From contig CM075650.1 of assembly GCA_037953625.1 (NCBI GenBank), positions 122,061,706 to 122,125,705 on the forward strand: a stretch of 64,000 nt of DNA. The letters run 5' to 3'. This document shows, one piece after another, positions 35,841 through 48,303 of the stretch (positions are counted from its first letter, which is position 1; the number at the start of each line of letters is the position of its first letter). The position numbers and the translations under genes were made by a program. Source of the DNA: Crotalaria pallida (taxonomy: Eukaryota; Streptophyta; Magnoliopsida; Fabales; Fabaceae). The notes under the pieces were generated by a model. It had not been told where the DNA came from. It did not search any database and was given only the letters and a program-made list of their open reading frames with translations.

Positions 35841-36110
35841 TTGGCGAACTGGCACACCCTGCCTCGAATCCCTTTTCACCAGCGTGAACAAATATATATT
35901 CCAATCCCCAACCACAACAATTCAACTGACGACAAAAAGTAACTCTTTTTCTTGCCCAAATTATCGTTGATATACCTAAAACATTTTTTTTTTAAACTAT
36001 ATACCTAAAACATTTAAAAGCATGTGTAAATATTAAATTTAGATAAAAATAAATACAAAAAAAATTATTAATTTAAAATAATTAAATAAATAAATTCCTT
36101 CTTTTCTTTC
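35841..36110 (+). other. Leader-like segment after Tat LTR
   Basis: Begins TTGGCGAACTGGCACACC, resembling a plant gypsy primer-binding region, and runs about 100 bp before turning into very AT-rich sequence. A leader to the right of an LTR that already closes an upstream pol means a second element starts here and shares the LTR. Confidence 0.5.
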
Positions 36111-37326
36111 GTGAGTTTGCACCCTGGTAAGCCTACAAAGATGACCCTTTCAGTAAGGAAGTGAAGCCAAATAAAATTGCCCTTAGTAGCAAGTTTAGTG
36201 TTGGAGGCTACAAGACTTCAAGCGAATCAATCTTGTCCTTAGGGCCTTTCGACACAAGGGGCAAAAGCCAATATATATGAAAGAAGTCTTTAAAACTTCT
36301 TGGGAAAGTGTCTTTTGGGGCATGACATTGGGCAAGAACAAAGCAATATGTCGAAGTGTTAGGATGAGCAGGCATGATGCACTTTAATTGTCTTGCAAGA
36401 ACGCCATTCATCAATCAAAGTTGTAGCAACCAAGCAGGTCCTCCTATAACCACCAGCATTTGCTTTTAGCCATTAAGAATATCAAACATATATCCCAACA
36501 TTAAATAAAAATTGGCTAAGACCTAAGAGCTATTGACCTACCTTCATTAAGAAGGTTGGCTAGAGTTTTGAATGATTTGTTGATTTGGATACCCTTGGGA
36601 CAAAATACAAAGTCATTTTACCACATTACAAGGAAGTCAACATGCTTTCATCGCTTACAAAATTAGTGCCTTTGTACTTGTTATATTTTCTAGTGATAAT
36701 TTAATTAAAGGAGATAGGAGCAGAACCTACGTCAAAGTTGGTGCTAGATTTGTTGTCGATCGTAAGCATTTCACCATCAAGTCAAAGTCCTGTGATTGCA
36801 GCGACATCAAATAGATTGGGGGTCACTATACATTAGAAAAAATTAAATTTGTTGGTGTTATGACACCAAAATGGGCACCGACGCAAATCATATCCTTGTC
36901 AATCTTGATTTTTTGAGTGGTGAAGAAGATCAAATCAAAGATGTCATTCCTTTTCCAAAAATTCCTTTTATTTGTTTTCAGCCTCTCTAACCAAAGGTTC
37001 AAGTCTTCGATGAACTTTATCTCATTCCAGAATATGTGACCTTTGGTTCCCTTGGTGTTGTGGCAAATGCGGATAGCTGTCTCAAAGGCAAGCGTGAGTG
37101 TCTTTTCAGGTTTGCACAAAGGGAAAAAATTTTGGATTAAGGGTGAATTGGCCACTTTTAGAGGAAGCAAAGGGCCGATTAACACTGGTATTTAATGGAT
37201 GCACTAAAGAAGAAGTGAGGGGTGAGAATTCCTGAGGATGAACCATAATTTTTTATCTTCCCCACATTTGTTCCTCTCTAATTTCAGGGTGAAGAATGGT
37301 TTCGTTTTGGGCCATTGTGAGAACGA
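36110..37326 (-). pseudogene. Second decayed plant mobile domain antisense ORF
   Basis: The minus strand carries GGPAWLLQL near 36445-36420, matching GGPIWLLQL of the first antisense ORF. Surrounding nucleotide sequence is also similar: 36720-36860 parallels 16410-16540, including the spacing to the motif. Open pieces remain at 36208-36414 and 36826-37185. Gag and pol, which should separate it from the leader at 35841, are missing, so this element has a large internal deletion. It is interrupted at its 5' end by the MULE-like element. Confidence 0.7.
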
Positions 37327-37424
37327 CATTGGAAGGGCAATTAGTCCCCAAACCTCAAATTTATCCACCAAACCCCATTTTAATTGTGAAATGTCCATTA
37401 TATCCTTCTTCATTCAAAAAAAAA

Positions 37425-37605
37425 GAAAGAAACCCCAAACCCCAACCACCTTTTCAACTTCTTCCAAATCCCAAACCCCAGCCACATTTTCAACTTCTTC
37501 CAAACCTCAAACCCCAAACCCCAGCCACATTTTCAACTTCTTCCAAACCTCAAACCCCAAACCCCAGCCACATTTTCAACTTCTTCCAAACCCCAAACCC
37601 CTTTC
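37425..37605. repeat. 43-bp tandem repeat
   Basis: Four units of a C-rich sequence containing TTTTCAACTTCTTCCAAACC and CCCCAGCCACA; spacing is 43 bp in the better preserved copies. The overlapping Pro/Thr/Ser-rich frames on plus are repeat by-products. Confidence 0.85.
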
Positions 37606-37911
37606 TATCTAACCCTCTCTAACTCCTTCCATATTCTGCTTACAAACCCCTTTCATTGGAAGACACAAGTGAAAAGACACATTTTATTCGTAAAGGAGCT
37701 TCAGTGGCCTCTCTGCTTTTTGTTGAATGTAACATTCATCTCCTTTATGGTTTTTTTTTCGTTACTGTTAATATTCTGATTAACCAGTGTCAGAATTTAT
37801 ATAAATTCCGACACGGGTATATCGGAAAAAATGTAACATTCATTTAACTAATATAACAATCACTTTTCCGAGAGAATGATTTCGGAAACTGCTAAAATTC
37901 CGATACATTTT

Positions 37912-38345
37912 TATCAGAAATGTTAACTTAATCAATTTGAAATTACCAGTAGGAAACGTAGCTCGCTGTAACAATTTTTCGACATACTAAATTCAGAATT
38001 TATTAAATTTCCGACATACTTAATTCAGAATTTATTAAAATTTCGATACATTTCTATCAGAAATATTAACTTAATCAATTTGAAATTACCAATAGGAAAC
38101 GTAGCTCGCTGTAACAATTTTCCGACATACTAAATTCAGAATTTATTAAATTTCCGACATACTTAATTCAGAATTTATTAAAATTTCGATACATTTCTAT
38201 CAGAAATATTAACTTAATCAATTTGAAATTACCAATACGAAAACGTAGCTTGCTGTAACAATTTTCCGACATGCTAAATTCAGAATTTATTAAATTTCCG
38301 ACATACTTAATTCAGAATTTATTAAAATTCCGATACATTTCTATC
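37912..38345. repeat. 144-bp tandem repeat, three units
   Basis: Units start at 37912, 38055 and 38198, each with TATCAGAAAT, AAACGTAGCTCGCTGTAAC and two TTCCGACATAC or variant blocks. They are over 90% alike by eye. Noncoding. Confidence 0.88.
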
Positions 38346-39214
38346 AGAAATACTAAATTCAGAAAGCATCAAATTTCTACTATGTTGAAACCCTGTTGCT
38401 ACATCAAATTTCAAATTTCTACCTTAACTTAATCATTTGCAACAAAGTAAATTGACATTGAAAACTTAATTCATTGATTCAAATAATTCAGAATTCATTA
38501 ATAGCTATACAAATGACCAAAACAAATAACAATTCCTATACTAAGAAGTTCAAAATCCAACCAACATTGATCTATACTAACAAGTTCAAAAGTTATTACA
38601 AATGCTATTACAAATCCAAATTCCTTCTCAATTTCTTCTTCCCCGGACACACCTCCCTTGACCTCTGCGAACCCGACCACCACCTTGTCTTCTTCTGGAT
38701 TGCATACGAGGAAATCTTCGTTGATCGATCTGGTACATAATGCAATGATCGATCTGGTACATAATGAAATTTATCTATTTGAAATTTCATCCCAATTAAA
38801 AAAGGTATAAGTTATTAATAAAAGCAATATTCAAACATTGATAGAGTAAAATTATGTTCTCATATTCTAAGCACCAAAACTCGAAAATATTAAACATAAA
38901 AATAACAACCACTGATTAAAACAACCACTGATTAATTTCTGATATATCATATTCGGAATTTTATTAATTTCCAACACCCCCGTGTCGGAAATTTGCAGAA
39001 AAGGCAGAACTTCAACTACGTTAATGGCGGAAAGGAAGAGCAACACAACAACATCAAGAATAAACCCTAAAACAACAATAAATAAAAAGGAACAAAACCC
39101 TAATAACAAAACCTAAACCAAACCTAAATCAAATAAACAAAACAATAGAGAAAAACATAGAAAAAGATAAAACAGAGAAGAAAAACGATGATGAAGAAGA
39201 AAGATCATACCTTC
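38346..39214. other. MULE-like interior without clear gene
   Basis: AT-rich with short frames only. CGATCTGGTACATAATG occurs twice at about 38727-38765. Reading the minus strand, 38640-38740 is less AT-rich and could be an exon fragment, but nothing is recognisable. Confidence 0.4.
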
Positions 39215-39530
39215 GGTAGGCGGTGGCGGCGGCAGAAGCGGAAGCAACGTGAAAAACGCCAGTGATGAAGAATTCGAACGCCGGTTGATGGAGTTGCTCT
39301 TCGGTGTGGGTGTGCTTGGAAGTTGAAAGAGGGATTGAAGGAGGGACTGAAGAAGGGAGGGAGTTCAACGGGTGTGGGTGTGGGGTTTGGGAAAATTGGA
39401 GTATAATGGGTATATTTGAAAGAAGGGTAGTTTAGGTATTTTTTAAAAATTTGGGGTTTGGTGGATAATTATGGGGTTTGGGGACTAATTGCCCATTGGA
39501 AGTTGATGAGAAAGAATAGGTTTTTTTGGC

Positions 39531-39871
39531 GGAGGCTCCGTAACATGCACCGCATGCATCGGTGCATGCCTTCCTTTTTCGGCTTTTTTATTTATTTTTT
39601 AAAATTTAATCAATTAAAAAATATTCTATAGGTTTTCTTTTTTACCAATATGAAGTGATTTTTAAAATTTGAATTTTTTTTTACTCTGTGTTCTTAAAAA
39701 ACTGTACTGAGTAAAACTGTATTCAAAATTTACATATTCTAATAAATCTGTATACGAACTTGTGTTAAAAAATATTCTGAATAAATATGTATTAGAAAAA
39801 TTTAAAAAGCAAAAATAAAATTTTCACATGCACCGGTGCATGTTATCTATTAACATGCACCGCAGCCTCCG
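39531..39871. mobile_element. Small inverted-repeat element (MITE-like)
   Basis: About 340 bp. The left end is CGGAGGCTCCGTAACATGCACC and the right end, inverted, is CGGAGGCTGCGGTGCATG. Both ends carry nested CATGCACCGGTGCATG-type palindromes. T-runs on each side may be the TSD. The family is not identified. Confidence 0.6.
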
Positions 39872-40294
39872 TTTTTTTTTAACAAGAACTAAGTCTGAAA
39901 TTGGGAAAAAAGGACTATAAATCTTTGGAAAAGGATTATTTTGCTTAATAATCTTATTTTCGAGAATTTTTTATTGGTCAGTTATTTTCAAATTTATATA
40001 AATTCATTATTTGATTTAAATTACGAGTGGAAATAATTATTTGGAATTTGTTTTTATAATGGTGGATTATTTTGTTTTGATTTATGTTTTGAAGAGATTA
40101 TTATTTGTTAATTTATTTGATTACGTAACTTTGAAAATTCATTACTTTTTATCTGTATATCGGAATTTGACAAATTTATAGTCAAAACGATCGTATTGAA
40201 AAATAAAATTTATTTTGGTACTGTTCTGGAATTATTTTACTGTTCACCAAATTTTGGCATTTTTGGAAGGATTATAATGTTTTGTTTTAGTAAA
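39872..40294. other. AT-rich segment with unresolved A2 left end
   Basis: No gene. The left boundary of family A copy A2 lies somewhere here; copy A1 cannot help because its matching part starts at base 1 of the window. A TATC at 40152 before TGTATATCGG is a weak candidate TSD with TATC at 48304. Confidence 0.35.
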
Positions 40295-40755
40295 ATGAAT
40301 TATGATTTTGAGTGTTATTTTACTGTGTTGGAAAAATATTATTTTTCTACTGTCAAAAGGGTACTGCACGGTTTTATGAAGTGTTTTGTGCAATTTGAAT
40401 TTTGAATTTTTAGACATGCAATTAAGAATACACAATACCCTAGACTAACCCAATTAAATACATCTTACCCTAATTAAAGTCTAACCACCCTAGTGTTCCC
40501 TACAGGAGACATGCATTTAAGTACCCATACAAGAGTGCAACCTTTAGCCAATGCATGTAATTGTTCTTTATGACCTTGTCCAAAATTAATTAAACATATA
40601 CCTACATAATTATTTAAGCATGTCACATGAAATAAAAACACAAAAACCTAGCCCCCTTTTTATGATGGAAAACTGTGAGGGAGTATTAGCTTCATGAAGA
40701 AGCTTTTAATTTTTCACCCCAATTTTTATGAAGTGAACCCCTCACCCACATTCTC

Positions 40756-40763
40756 TATAAATA
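40756..40763 (+). promoter_or_regulatory. TATA box of family A LTR (A2)
   Basis: TATAAATA in the same C-rich context as 413-420 in copy A1, followed by a purine-rich leader. Confidence 0.5.
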
Positions 40764-43700
40764 ACCCCTACCCCCATGTCTTGCCCTTGTTTTTGTTGTT
40801 ACACACTTTAATAAAAAAAAATAAGGAGAAGCTAGAGAGAGGGGGAGAGGGCCAAGAGCAAGGAGGAAGAAGAGGAAGGAATTTTTGTTTCTCCACACCC
40901 AAATCAACCTCATTCCCATTTGTTCTTCTAAGTACCCATCTTCATTTCCATTCTTACTTCCTTGTTCTTATTTATTTTCGGTTTCATTATAAGTTTTGAG
41001 TACAAGTTATTGACTTGTTTATGCATGTTAGATTTCAAGATAAAGCTTTGATTTTTAGTTGCTTTTATGCTTAAAAATGAGTTTGGAAAGTGAAAAGGGG
41101 ACATGCATCATAAGAAGAGGTCCCCACGATTTTGCTTCTTTTGGGGTACCCGTATGATTTTTGTTTTACTTTTTATTTGGAATGAAGGAATGAATGAGTA
41201 TTTTTGTGATCTTAAAGTAAGTTAGTTGTGTTGTAAGAAAATTTTGATTTTTTCTATAAACCATTCGGCCAAGGCAAAATAATGAGGAAAATGAGTTTTG
41301 TCTTTGATGCATGTAGTATTTTTGTTTTTCCCATGATTTTTAAGTCTTAAAGATTCAAGATTTTAGCTTCAAAGAGTTGAAAATAAACATGCATCAAGTG
41401 AGATGGAGCTCACGGTTTTGGTCCCTCTTAATTCCAATGAAGTTTTGATTTTTGATTTACATTTTTATACTTGGTTATGCTTGGATTGAAGATTAAAAAC
41501 AAGAAAATAGACATGCATCAACCTTTGATGCTCACGGTTTTAGGGCTTATTTTGTGAAAATAATTTCTTGATCTTTGATTTCCATTTTTATGCTTAATAT
41601 AAGTTGATTTATGAAGCTCATGGACTATGTGATGTTGATTTGCACGAATTTTTCCTTTTCTTTTGATGCATGTTACAGCCAAGAGGGAAACATAAGGGAA
41701 ATAATTTTGTTCTTATTGCATGTTGGTTTTTCATGATCCTTGATGATTTTTAAGTCTTGAAATGTTAAGGTTTGAGCATTAGAGTTGAAATGAACTTGTT
41801 TTGGTGTCTCCAAGACCATAAGGTTTTTATGAACTTTGTGCTCAAAGAGATTTTTGACTTGAAATTGATGAAAGTAAAAGAATAAGCTTTGATTTTTAAT
41901 TGGTTTAAAGTGTGTGTTGGTGTGTTGTTTGAATGTTCAAAAGTTTCCTATTTTCACTCCTCAATGATTTGGCCAACATGAGAAAAGAGGGAAACAAATT
42001 TGATTCTTGATGATTAGTTGATTTTTGAACTTTGATCTTTAAATTATAAGTGCATTAGGTTTAGGTCAAGGTATGAAAATGAATGGAATTGGTTTGAAAA
42101 TAAATGTGGGGATGAACTAAGTGTGTGGCTGAAAATTTGTGAATTTCATTCATGATTTAATGTGTTTGGAATAGAGAATCAAATTATTTAGGGGCTGCAC
42201 ATGTAAGACTAATTTATGAAATGACAATTTGATGCAATGCTGAATTTTTAGACAAGTTGCATAAGCTTACAAGCATGTGTGCTAAATGATATTTAGATTA
42301 ATCCGATTGCTTTGAAAAATTTGATATGTTGTTCTTGGTACGATTTAAATGTAATCTGGAAAATTTGGTTTGACGTAGAAGTGTTTTGGTATTTTAAATG
42401 AATTTTGTTTGTGAAGACATGTTTAAGGAAAACTTGTATTTTAATGACAAAAGAGTGGAATGAAAAATGTTTTCCCAAAGGCCAATGCTCATGAAACTAA
42501 ACCACTGTTTTCATAATACTGAATGTGATTCCTCTGAATTTTTATAAGATTTTTGGAATTGGTTTGCTAAGTGTATTGAAATTATTTCAATGAAAGCGAT
42601 TTCAGAAAAATGAGGTTTTCGGAGAAAATGTGAACTGAGTTTTTGAACTTAGCTTATTTCAAATGACTTGAAATTTTTGTGATAGCTTCTTTGACATGTC
42701 TTGAGGCTCTCTGTGAATTTTGAAAGGATTTGGAGTTGATTTGATAATTTTTATAAAAGCAAAACGGTGAACCCTATGGTTCAGATTTTTCAAACTTAGC
42801 GACGATTTTAATTGAAAACGTGTAAATTAAACGACTTCAAAAATTCTGAAATTTTTATGAGATATTCCTTACTTCATGATGAAGGTTATACTAATTTTCG
42901 TGCGATTTGGAGTTGATTTACTATTTTTAATCCTAACATTTGGACCTCTGGACAGCAGTAGTATTGTTTTGATTTTTGTGCAAAATCTGATTTGAAACCT
43001 AAGCTAGGAATGTTCAAATGACTTGAAAATTTTATGTGTTAAACTTTGAAATATGTATGCATGCTCTGAAAAGTTTGGGATTTAAATAAATTGATTTGAT
43101 ATTATTTTTATATGCGCCTTTCTTGTCTTTCCCGTAATCGGACGAATGCCCTATTTGATACTTTTGAACTTGTGTGCACATTTGTGCATTTTTATATCTT
43201 GGCTGGACTTTGTATGATGATTGTGACGTTTTAAAATAGTTATTTGATTTTGTTTGGAAAAGAGTTTGGGTTTGAGATAAATGAACTATTTAGCTAAGTT
43301 AAAGTGTGGTGTTCGATTTCGCGCTATCTTTTGAAGTTGATTGATTTTTGAAAAGAATTTATTTAATTGAAAACATGTTGAGCTTATGGGTTTCTTCCAG
43401 GGACGGAGCCATTTAGTAACAATTTTTTGCCAAAAAAACAAATGTATATACATATATTTGTTTTTTTACTTATTTTTATTATATTATTAAGGCCCAATGC
43501 CCCCCGCCCATCCAAAATTAGAAAGTTGCATACAGACATAGGTTACTCTTGAGTCTTGACAAATTCCACTTGGCCGCTGCAAAGTTTGCTGATGCCCTAC
43601 CGCATTGAGTGCCCCGCTGCAAAGTTTAACTCTTCCTTCCCTTGATTGTTTATTCTTTCTTTCACACAAAAAGCCAAAAGTAATACTGGTAAGTATATAT

Positions 43701-43949
43701 TTTGCAGAGATTTATTATTTTTTAATCTTTTTCAATTAAAAAATTAAAGTTTAGACTGACAAACTTTTTAAATTAATCTTTTGCAGGGAAGCCGGACATA
43801 TTATTTTTCAATTGAAAAAATCAAAGGCTGCACTATGGCACTACCTAGTACTGGTATGTGTTTTTTTTTAATTTATTTCTTACTTTTCATGTTTTCCCGT
43901 GGTTTTTTTTTAAAATTTGTATTGATAATTTTTTTTAGTTTTTGATTTT

Positions 43950-44120
43950 TTAATTTGTTTATGTAAATGTCATTGTTAATTGTGATTATTCGTGTATTAA
44001 TTTTATTTTTAGGATTTTAGCAATGGAAAACTTTTGACTTTTTAATTTGTTTATGTAAATATCATTATCAATTGTGATTATTCTTGTATTAATTTTAGGC
44101 TTTTAGCAATGGAAAAATAT
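43950..44120. repeat. About 85-bp tandem duplication at transposase start
   Basis: TTTTTAATTTGTTTATGTAAAT through TTTTAGCAATGGAAAA occurs twice, so both the AG splice-acceptor context and the ATG are duplicated. The upstream copy leads quickly to a stop; the downstream ATG at 44109 opens the long frame. Confidence 0.8.
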
Positions 44121-45106
44121 TTCAAAAGAAAATCAACAATAGAGCAACCATGCCCTCAACAAGCACCTAATAAAGGACCTATTGAAAGTAGAAATAGAGA
44201 ATTGGGTCCACCTATAAAAAAGAGATTTCTTGAATTTGATCCGGAAAAGCTTCCTAACGATCCTGGTTTAAGGCCGAGTATCTCAGATTATCATCCAAGT
44301 GACAAAAATGATATTAGGAGATATTATTTGCAAAAGGGTCCTTGTCAACCAAAGGAGGTTAATTTTCCACAAACGAAATTTGGGAATCATCTTCGTAGAT
44401 TTAATCCAGAATGGTATTTAAAATATAGTAATTGGTTGGAATACAGTCAAAATAAGGATGCGGCATTTTGTTTATGTTGTTATCTTATGAGATCTGATGC
44501 TGATCAGCATAAAGGTTGCGGCGATACGTTTATGACAATTTTCAAACATATGGAAAGTCAAGGCGCAGAATGGAGAAAGTTTCTAATTTACATCATTTTG
44601 AAGCTGAGATATTTTATCAAGTGATTGATCGACAACTTCAAGAGTTGAATAATCGTTTTTTAGAGGCAAATACCGAGTTGCTTCTTTGTGTAGCATGCTT
44701 AAATCCCAGAGATTCATTTTCTGCATTTAATAAGGAGAAGTTAATTCGGATGGCTGAATTTTATCCTTCCGATTTCTCTCTTGTGGATCGTTCAGCACTA
44801 GATAGTCAGCTTGAAAATTACATTACAGATGTATGTTCCGACAGTGCATTTTTAGGATTGGGAGGAATAACTAATCTTTCTATAAAGCTAGTGGAGACCA
44901 GGAAGTATATTGTATATCCTTTGGTATATTTGCTTTTGGAGTTAGCTTTGATACTACCATTAGCAACTGCAATTGTTGAAAGAGCTTTTTCAGCCATGAA
45001 TATCATCAAGAATCGAATGCGAAATCGTATGGGAGATGAATGGTTGAATTATTGTTTGATTACCTATGTAGAGAAAGATATTTTTGATAGTATTGATGAA
45101 AAATGA
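44109..45106 (+). pseudogene. hAT transposase (TTF zinc-finger/DUF4371 type), core deleted
   Basis: The N-terminal part (44109 to about 44560) has a nuclear-type Lys/Arg start and a TTF-type zinc finger region (FNPEWYLKYSNWLEYS, then AAFCLCCYL). The C-terminal part (about 44580-45106, different frame) has CLNPRDSFSAFNKEKL and the hAT dimerisation signature ATAIVERAFSAMNIIKNR with NRMGDEWLNYCL. The region between, which should hold most of the RNase-H-like catalytic fold, is absent, and the two halves are out of frame by one shift near 44570. So this copy cannot encode an active enzyme. Family assignment is firm from the dimerisation motif. Confidence 0.9.
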
Positions 45107-48100
45107 GAAAATCATTCAATATTTCCAAAACATGAGAAAGCGTAGGGAGCAATTATGAAATCCGTGCAAGATATTTCTATGTATTGAAATGTCATAATAT
45201 CATAAGACTTACATTAATAATTAATATATTTCTCTTTGACATTTTTTCTTTTTGTTTTAAATTTTTTTTAAATAAGCGTCGCCCCATTAAGTAAAATTCC
45301 TGGATACGTCACTGGTTTCTGCCCTATTTGATTTTATAATGTTGTGTTGAAAGTTAAATTGTTTCAAGTGTTTGTTTTAAAGGGAAATTATTAAAGGGAT
45401 TAAAGAACGACATTTCGATGTTTTCAGATTTTACGAAAGGTGATTTTGAGCATACATCCCCGCTGTCCAGCATTGGTATGACTTGAGTATTATTTATTAA
45501 AATGTTTTCAATTGGTTTAAAATATTAGGCTTTCAAAGGTATTTGGTTTAGAGAAAAGTCGGATTGACAAAATGACGTTTTTCGATGTTTTTGGGGTTGT
45601 GGTTGTCCGGAACGGACCAGCAGCCAAGGAAATTGTTTTAACATGTCTTAATTGGTTGTCCTCAAATGATTTTGAGGTATTTAAAGTATGTTCAAATTTG
45701 AATTTGATTTGGGAAAGTGAAAGTTTTCGTTTATGATTTGCCACACGAGGGATAAAGCGAGTTTTTGGAAAAATGATTTATTACTGTGCATGCATGTTAA
45801 ATTAGATAGCTTGGTGTTAATTGTATGTCTTATTTTGAGAAAGGAGTTTGCAAGTCGGGAAATTGGAGTAGCTGACGGACAGGAGAACCCACAACCATTT
45901 CTGGATAATTATTGCCGGATTTAAGGTGAAAGAGGGGCTTTCCCCAGACACTGTGGTATTTAGGTAAATATTAAGACATTCTGTATCATCTCAAAGATCG
46001 GAACTTAGTGGTCTCTGGGTCAGTAGTATCGTGGCAAATTGTTTGTGTGTGTGTGGCCACGTATACGAAGGGGACTAGGACCACACACCTGATGATGTAT
46101 GACGTTATTAATGTGAATATGCCATGATGATACGATTTGTTTTATTATTTATGCATGTTAAATATTTTATATATTATGATGATAATGTTTGGAACCATGT
46201 GAGAGGTATGAACGATTAATCCGTGATGCAAATGAAGTGAGGCAATGGAAATTATGAAAAGTAATAATGATGCGATGATATTTGATTGAGCAATGAAAAG
46301 AAAGAGACTTTGAATAAAGATGCGATGAGTTGACAAGTTTTGGAAATTGTGGAAGTAAAAGTGCAAGGAAAGAAATGATAAGTTTAATATGATTGGAATC
46401 CGAGATGCGTACGTGACGAGCAACAAAAGATCTAGCGCAATGTGTACCTGCTCGACAATTCTTCAAGATGTATGATTGACGTGACATGTTTGTCGGGTTG
46501 AGAAGCTCCCAGATGTGATCAACAATCGTGACAACTTCGGAACATCGAGAAAGCACTGATATGAAAGATTCGATTAGAGGTCGAGGTTCACCGAAGGGAT
46601 GAACAAGGGTGACTCGTCCGAAGCTAGGATTAATAAAATATTAATAAAACTTTAAAATACATTGAATAACGCGGCGAGTTGAGTGTGAAGTAGTGGAGAG
46701 GAAGACACCCTGTTTATCTGCGGATACTAAGGTGAGTGATTGTGATAGGGAAGGGTGATGACGGTGAAACGTCAAGAAACCTAGAGTACTCTTCTAGACA
46801 GAACTAGTCTCTATGTGATCGGGACTTAAGACCCAAGGGATCGTAGCGTGTTCTGCACTCGGAACTAGAAAAGTACTGTCGTCCCCTTGATCAAATTCGA
46901 AATGGTGAGAGGGAACCTGAACGATGCGGGCAGTCGAATGGATTTGGGGAAGTTAATGATTATCATGATAGCCGGCCAGTGCGGTTGTGGCTCTAACATA
47001 TGTGTGGAATGCGGTTGGTCTCTCGGCTATTCGACCTGCGTGGGTTAAGGTTCCTGTACGTCCCATTTGCTTCCGCCTAGGTTTGGATGGATTGGAGGAG
47101 ATGTATGTGTGCTAACTAAATCCACGATGACGTATTCTTATCCCCTGTCATTGATGGTTGTGATTTGATAAAACTTAATAATAATGAAAGATAAAGAATA
47201 TTGAAATATTTAGAAGATGAAAACGTACGAACATGGATGATGAGGCCGAGTATGGTCAAGTGATGTGAGTATGATGGCTAAGGCCAAGGGAGAGACTTTG
47301 TTATGACAACGAGATTGTGATATGAAGTGAAAGAAATGAATTAAGTAAGAATAATGATGTTCTAAAAGGAATCGAGAATGTAAAGGTATGAATAAGTGTT
47401 GTGATGATGAGATGTTTGTAATGGTAAATGAGTTGTGATGTGACATTGAGAATGAATAAAGAAAGAGATGTACGCCTAAAGAGAGAATTGTTGAAAAGAC
47501 ACGCATTATTGTGTGATAATGTTATGTATTTTTCTGTGTGTAATATATTATTGCATGCTTGCGTTTGTCTTAATATTTGTACCTACTGTAATTCCATCCG
47601 TCGGCGAGAGATCATTTGGGATCGCTCACTCTCTCCTCTACCATGTTTCTTCTACTGTTGATATTTGATGCCACGCAGATGCAGATGAAGTATATCATCA
47701 AGATCTCGAGGCACCCTTTGGATGACGGAGTCCGGGAGCTAACCCTTTGTTCGTGTTGGAGGGATCTGACGTGACAGATTGGATGCGCCGACTTGTGTTG
47801 ACAGATCAGGAGGTTACGATGAGGGAATATTTAAAAACGTCAAGAAGCTGTTCGAGATTTTTATTAGTGCCCGATGATGGTGATCACCCGTAGTTAGCTA
47901 GTTTTATGTTTTGAGTTTATATTGCACTTCTTGAGATGTACTAAGATGAAATGGCTCTGCCCTGATGTAATAGTTTTATGGGACCATATGTTTTGGAATT
48001 TTACTACTCTGATAATGTAACCGGTTTCAGAATTGACATTGTGAACGCAAGGAATATTTTGATGAATGAATTACTTTATGAAAATAGAAGAAAGATTCCA

Positions 48101-48303
48101 AAGCGCGATGTGGTAACATCTCGATTTGGAACTCGATGTGTGAGGCGGACATGAACCATTTGTTATATAAAGAAATGTTTTAATACAAAAATGTTTTTAA
48201 TAGGAACGAGTTCATGTCCACGTCACCAGTAATTGGGAAAAAACATTTGCCCAAATTTTTACTAAATAAGAAGATATTCAGGTAATTAAATTGGGGTGTT
48301 ACA

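Larger units (their letters stand above)
37336..39493. mobile_element. MULE-like DNA element with 9-bp TSD
   Basis: 2158 bp with terminal inverted repeats of at least 40 bp, starting GGCAATTAGTCCCCAAACC and mirrored at the right end with a few mismatches. The 9-bp TSD CATTGGAAG is at 37327-37335 and 39494-39502. A 9-bp TSD points to the Mutator superfamily. There is no recognisable transposase, so it is non-autonomous. Inside are two tandem repeats and, on the minus strand near the right end, a possible exon (39368 to about 39215) ending in a good splice donor (GAAG|GTATGA). No product recognised. Confidence 0.88.
43398..45314 (+). mobile_element. Internally deleted hAT transposon
   Basis: 1917 bp. 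The left end is CAGGGACGGAGCCA; the right end, inverted, is CAGTGACGTATCCA (11 of 14 match). The 8-bp TSD GTTTCTTC at 43390-43397 and GTTTCTGC at 45315-45322 differ by one base. The terminal repeats, TSD length and encoded protein all agree on hAT. It inserted into family A copy A2. Confidence 0.92.
40295..48303 (+). mobile_element. Family A long LTR, copy A2
   Basis: Collinear with A1 from the GAATTATGATTTT segment through the TATA region, the ATGCATGT-rich leader, and the conserved blocks near 46580-47060 (matching 9920-10410), ending GGTGTTACA at 48303. It is interrupted by the hAT element at 43398-45314. No coding sequence of its own. The left end extends somewhat beyond the stated start. 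Like A1, it lies in Tat-related sequence. Confidence 0.78.

Noticed and set aside
37238..37622. Pro/Thr-rich plus-strand frames as a cell-wall-like protein
   Set aside because: They cross the MULE boundary and track a 43-bp tandem repeat.
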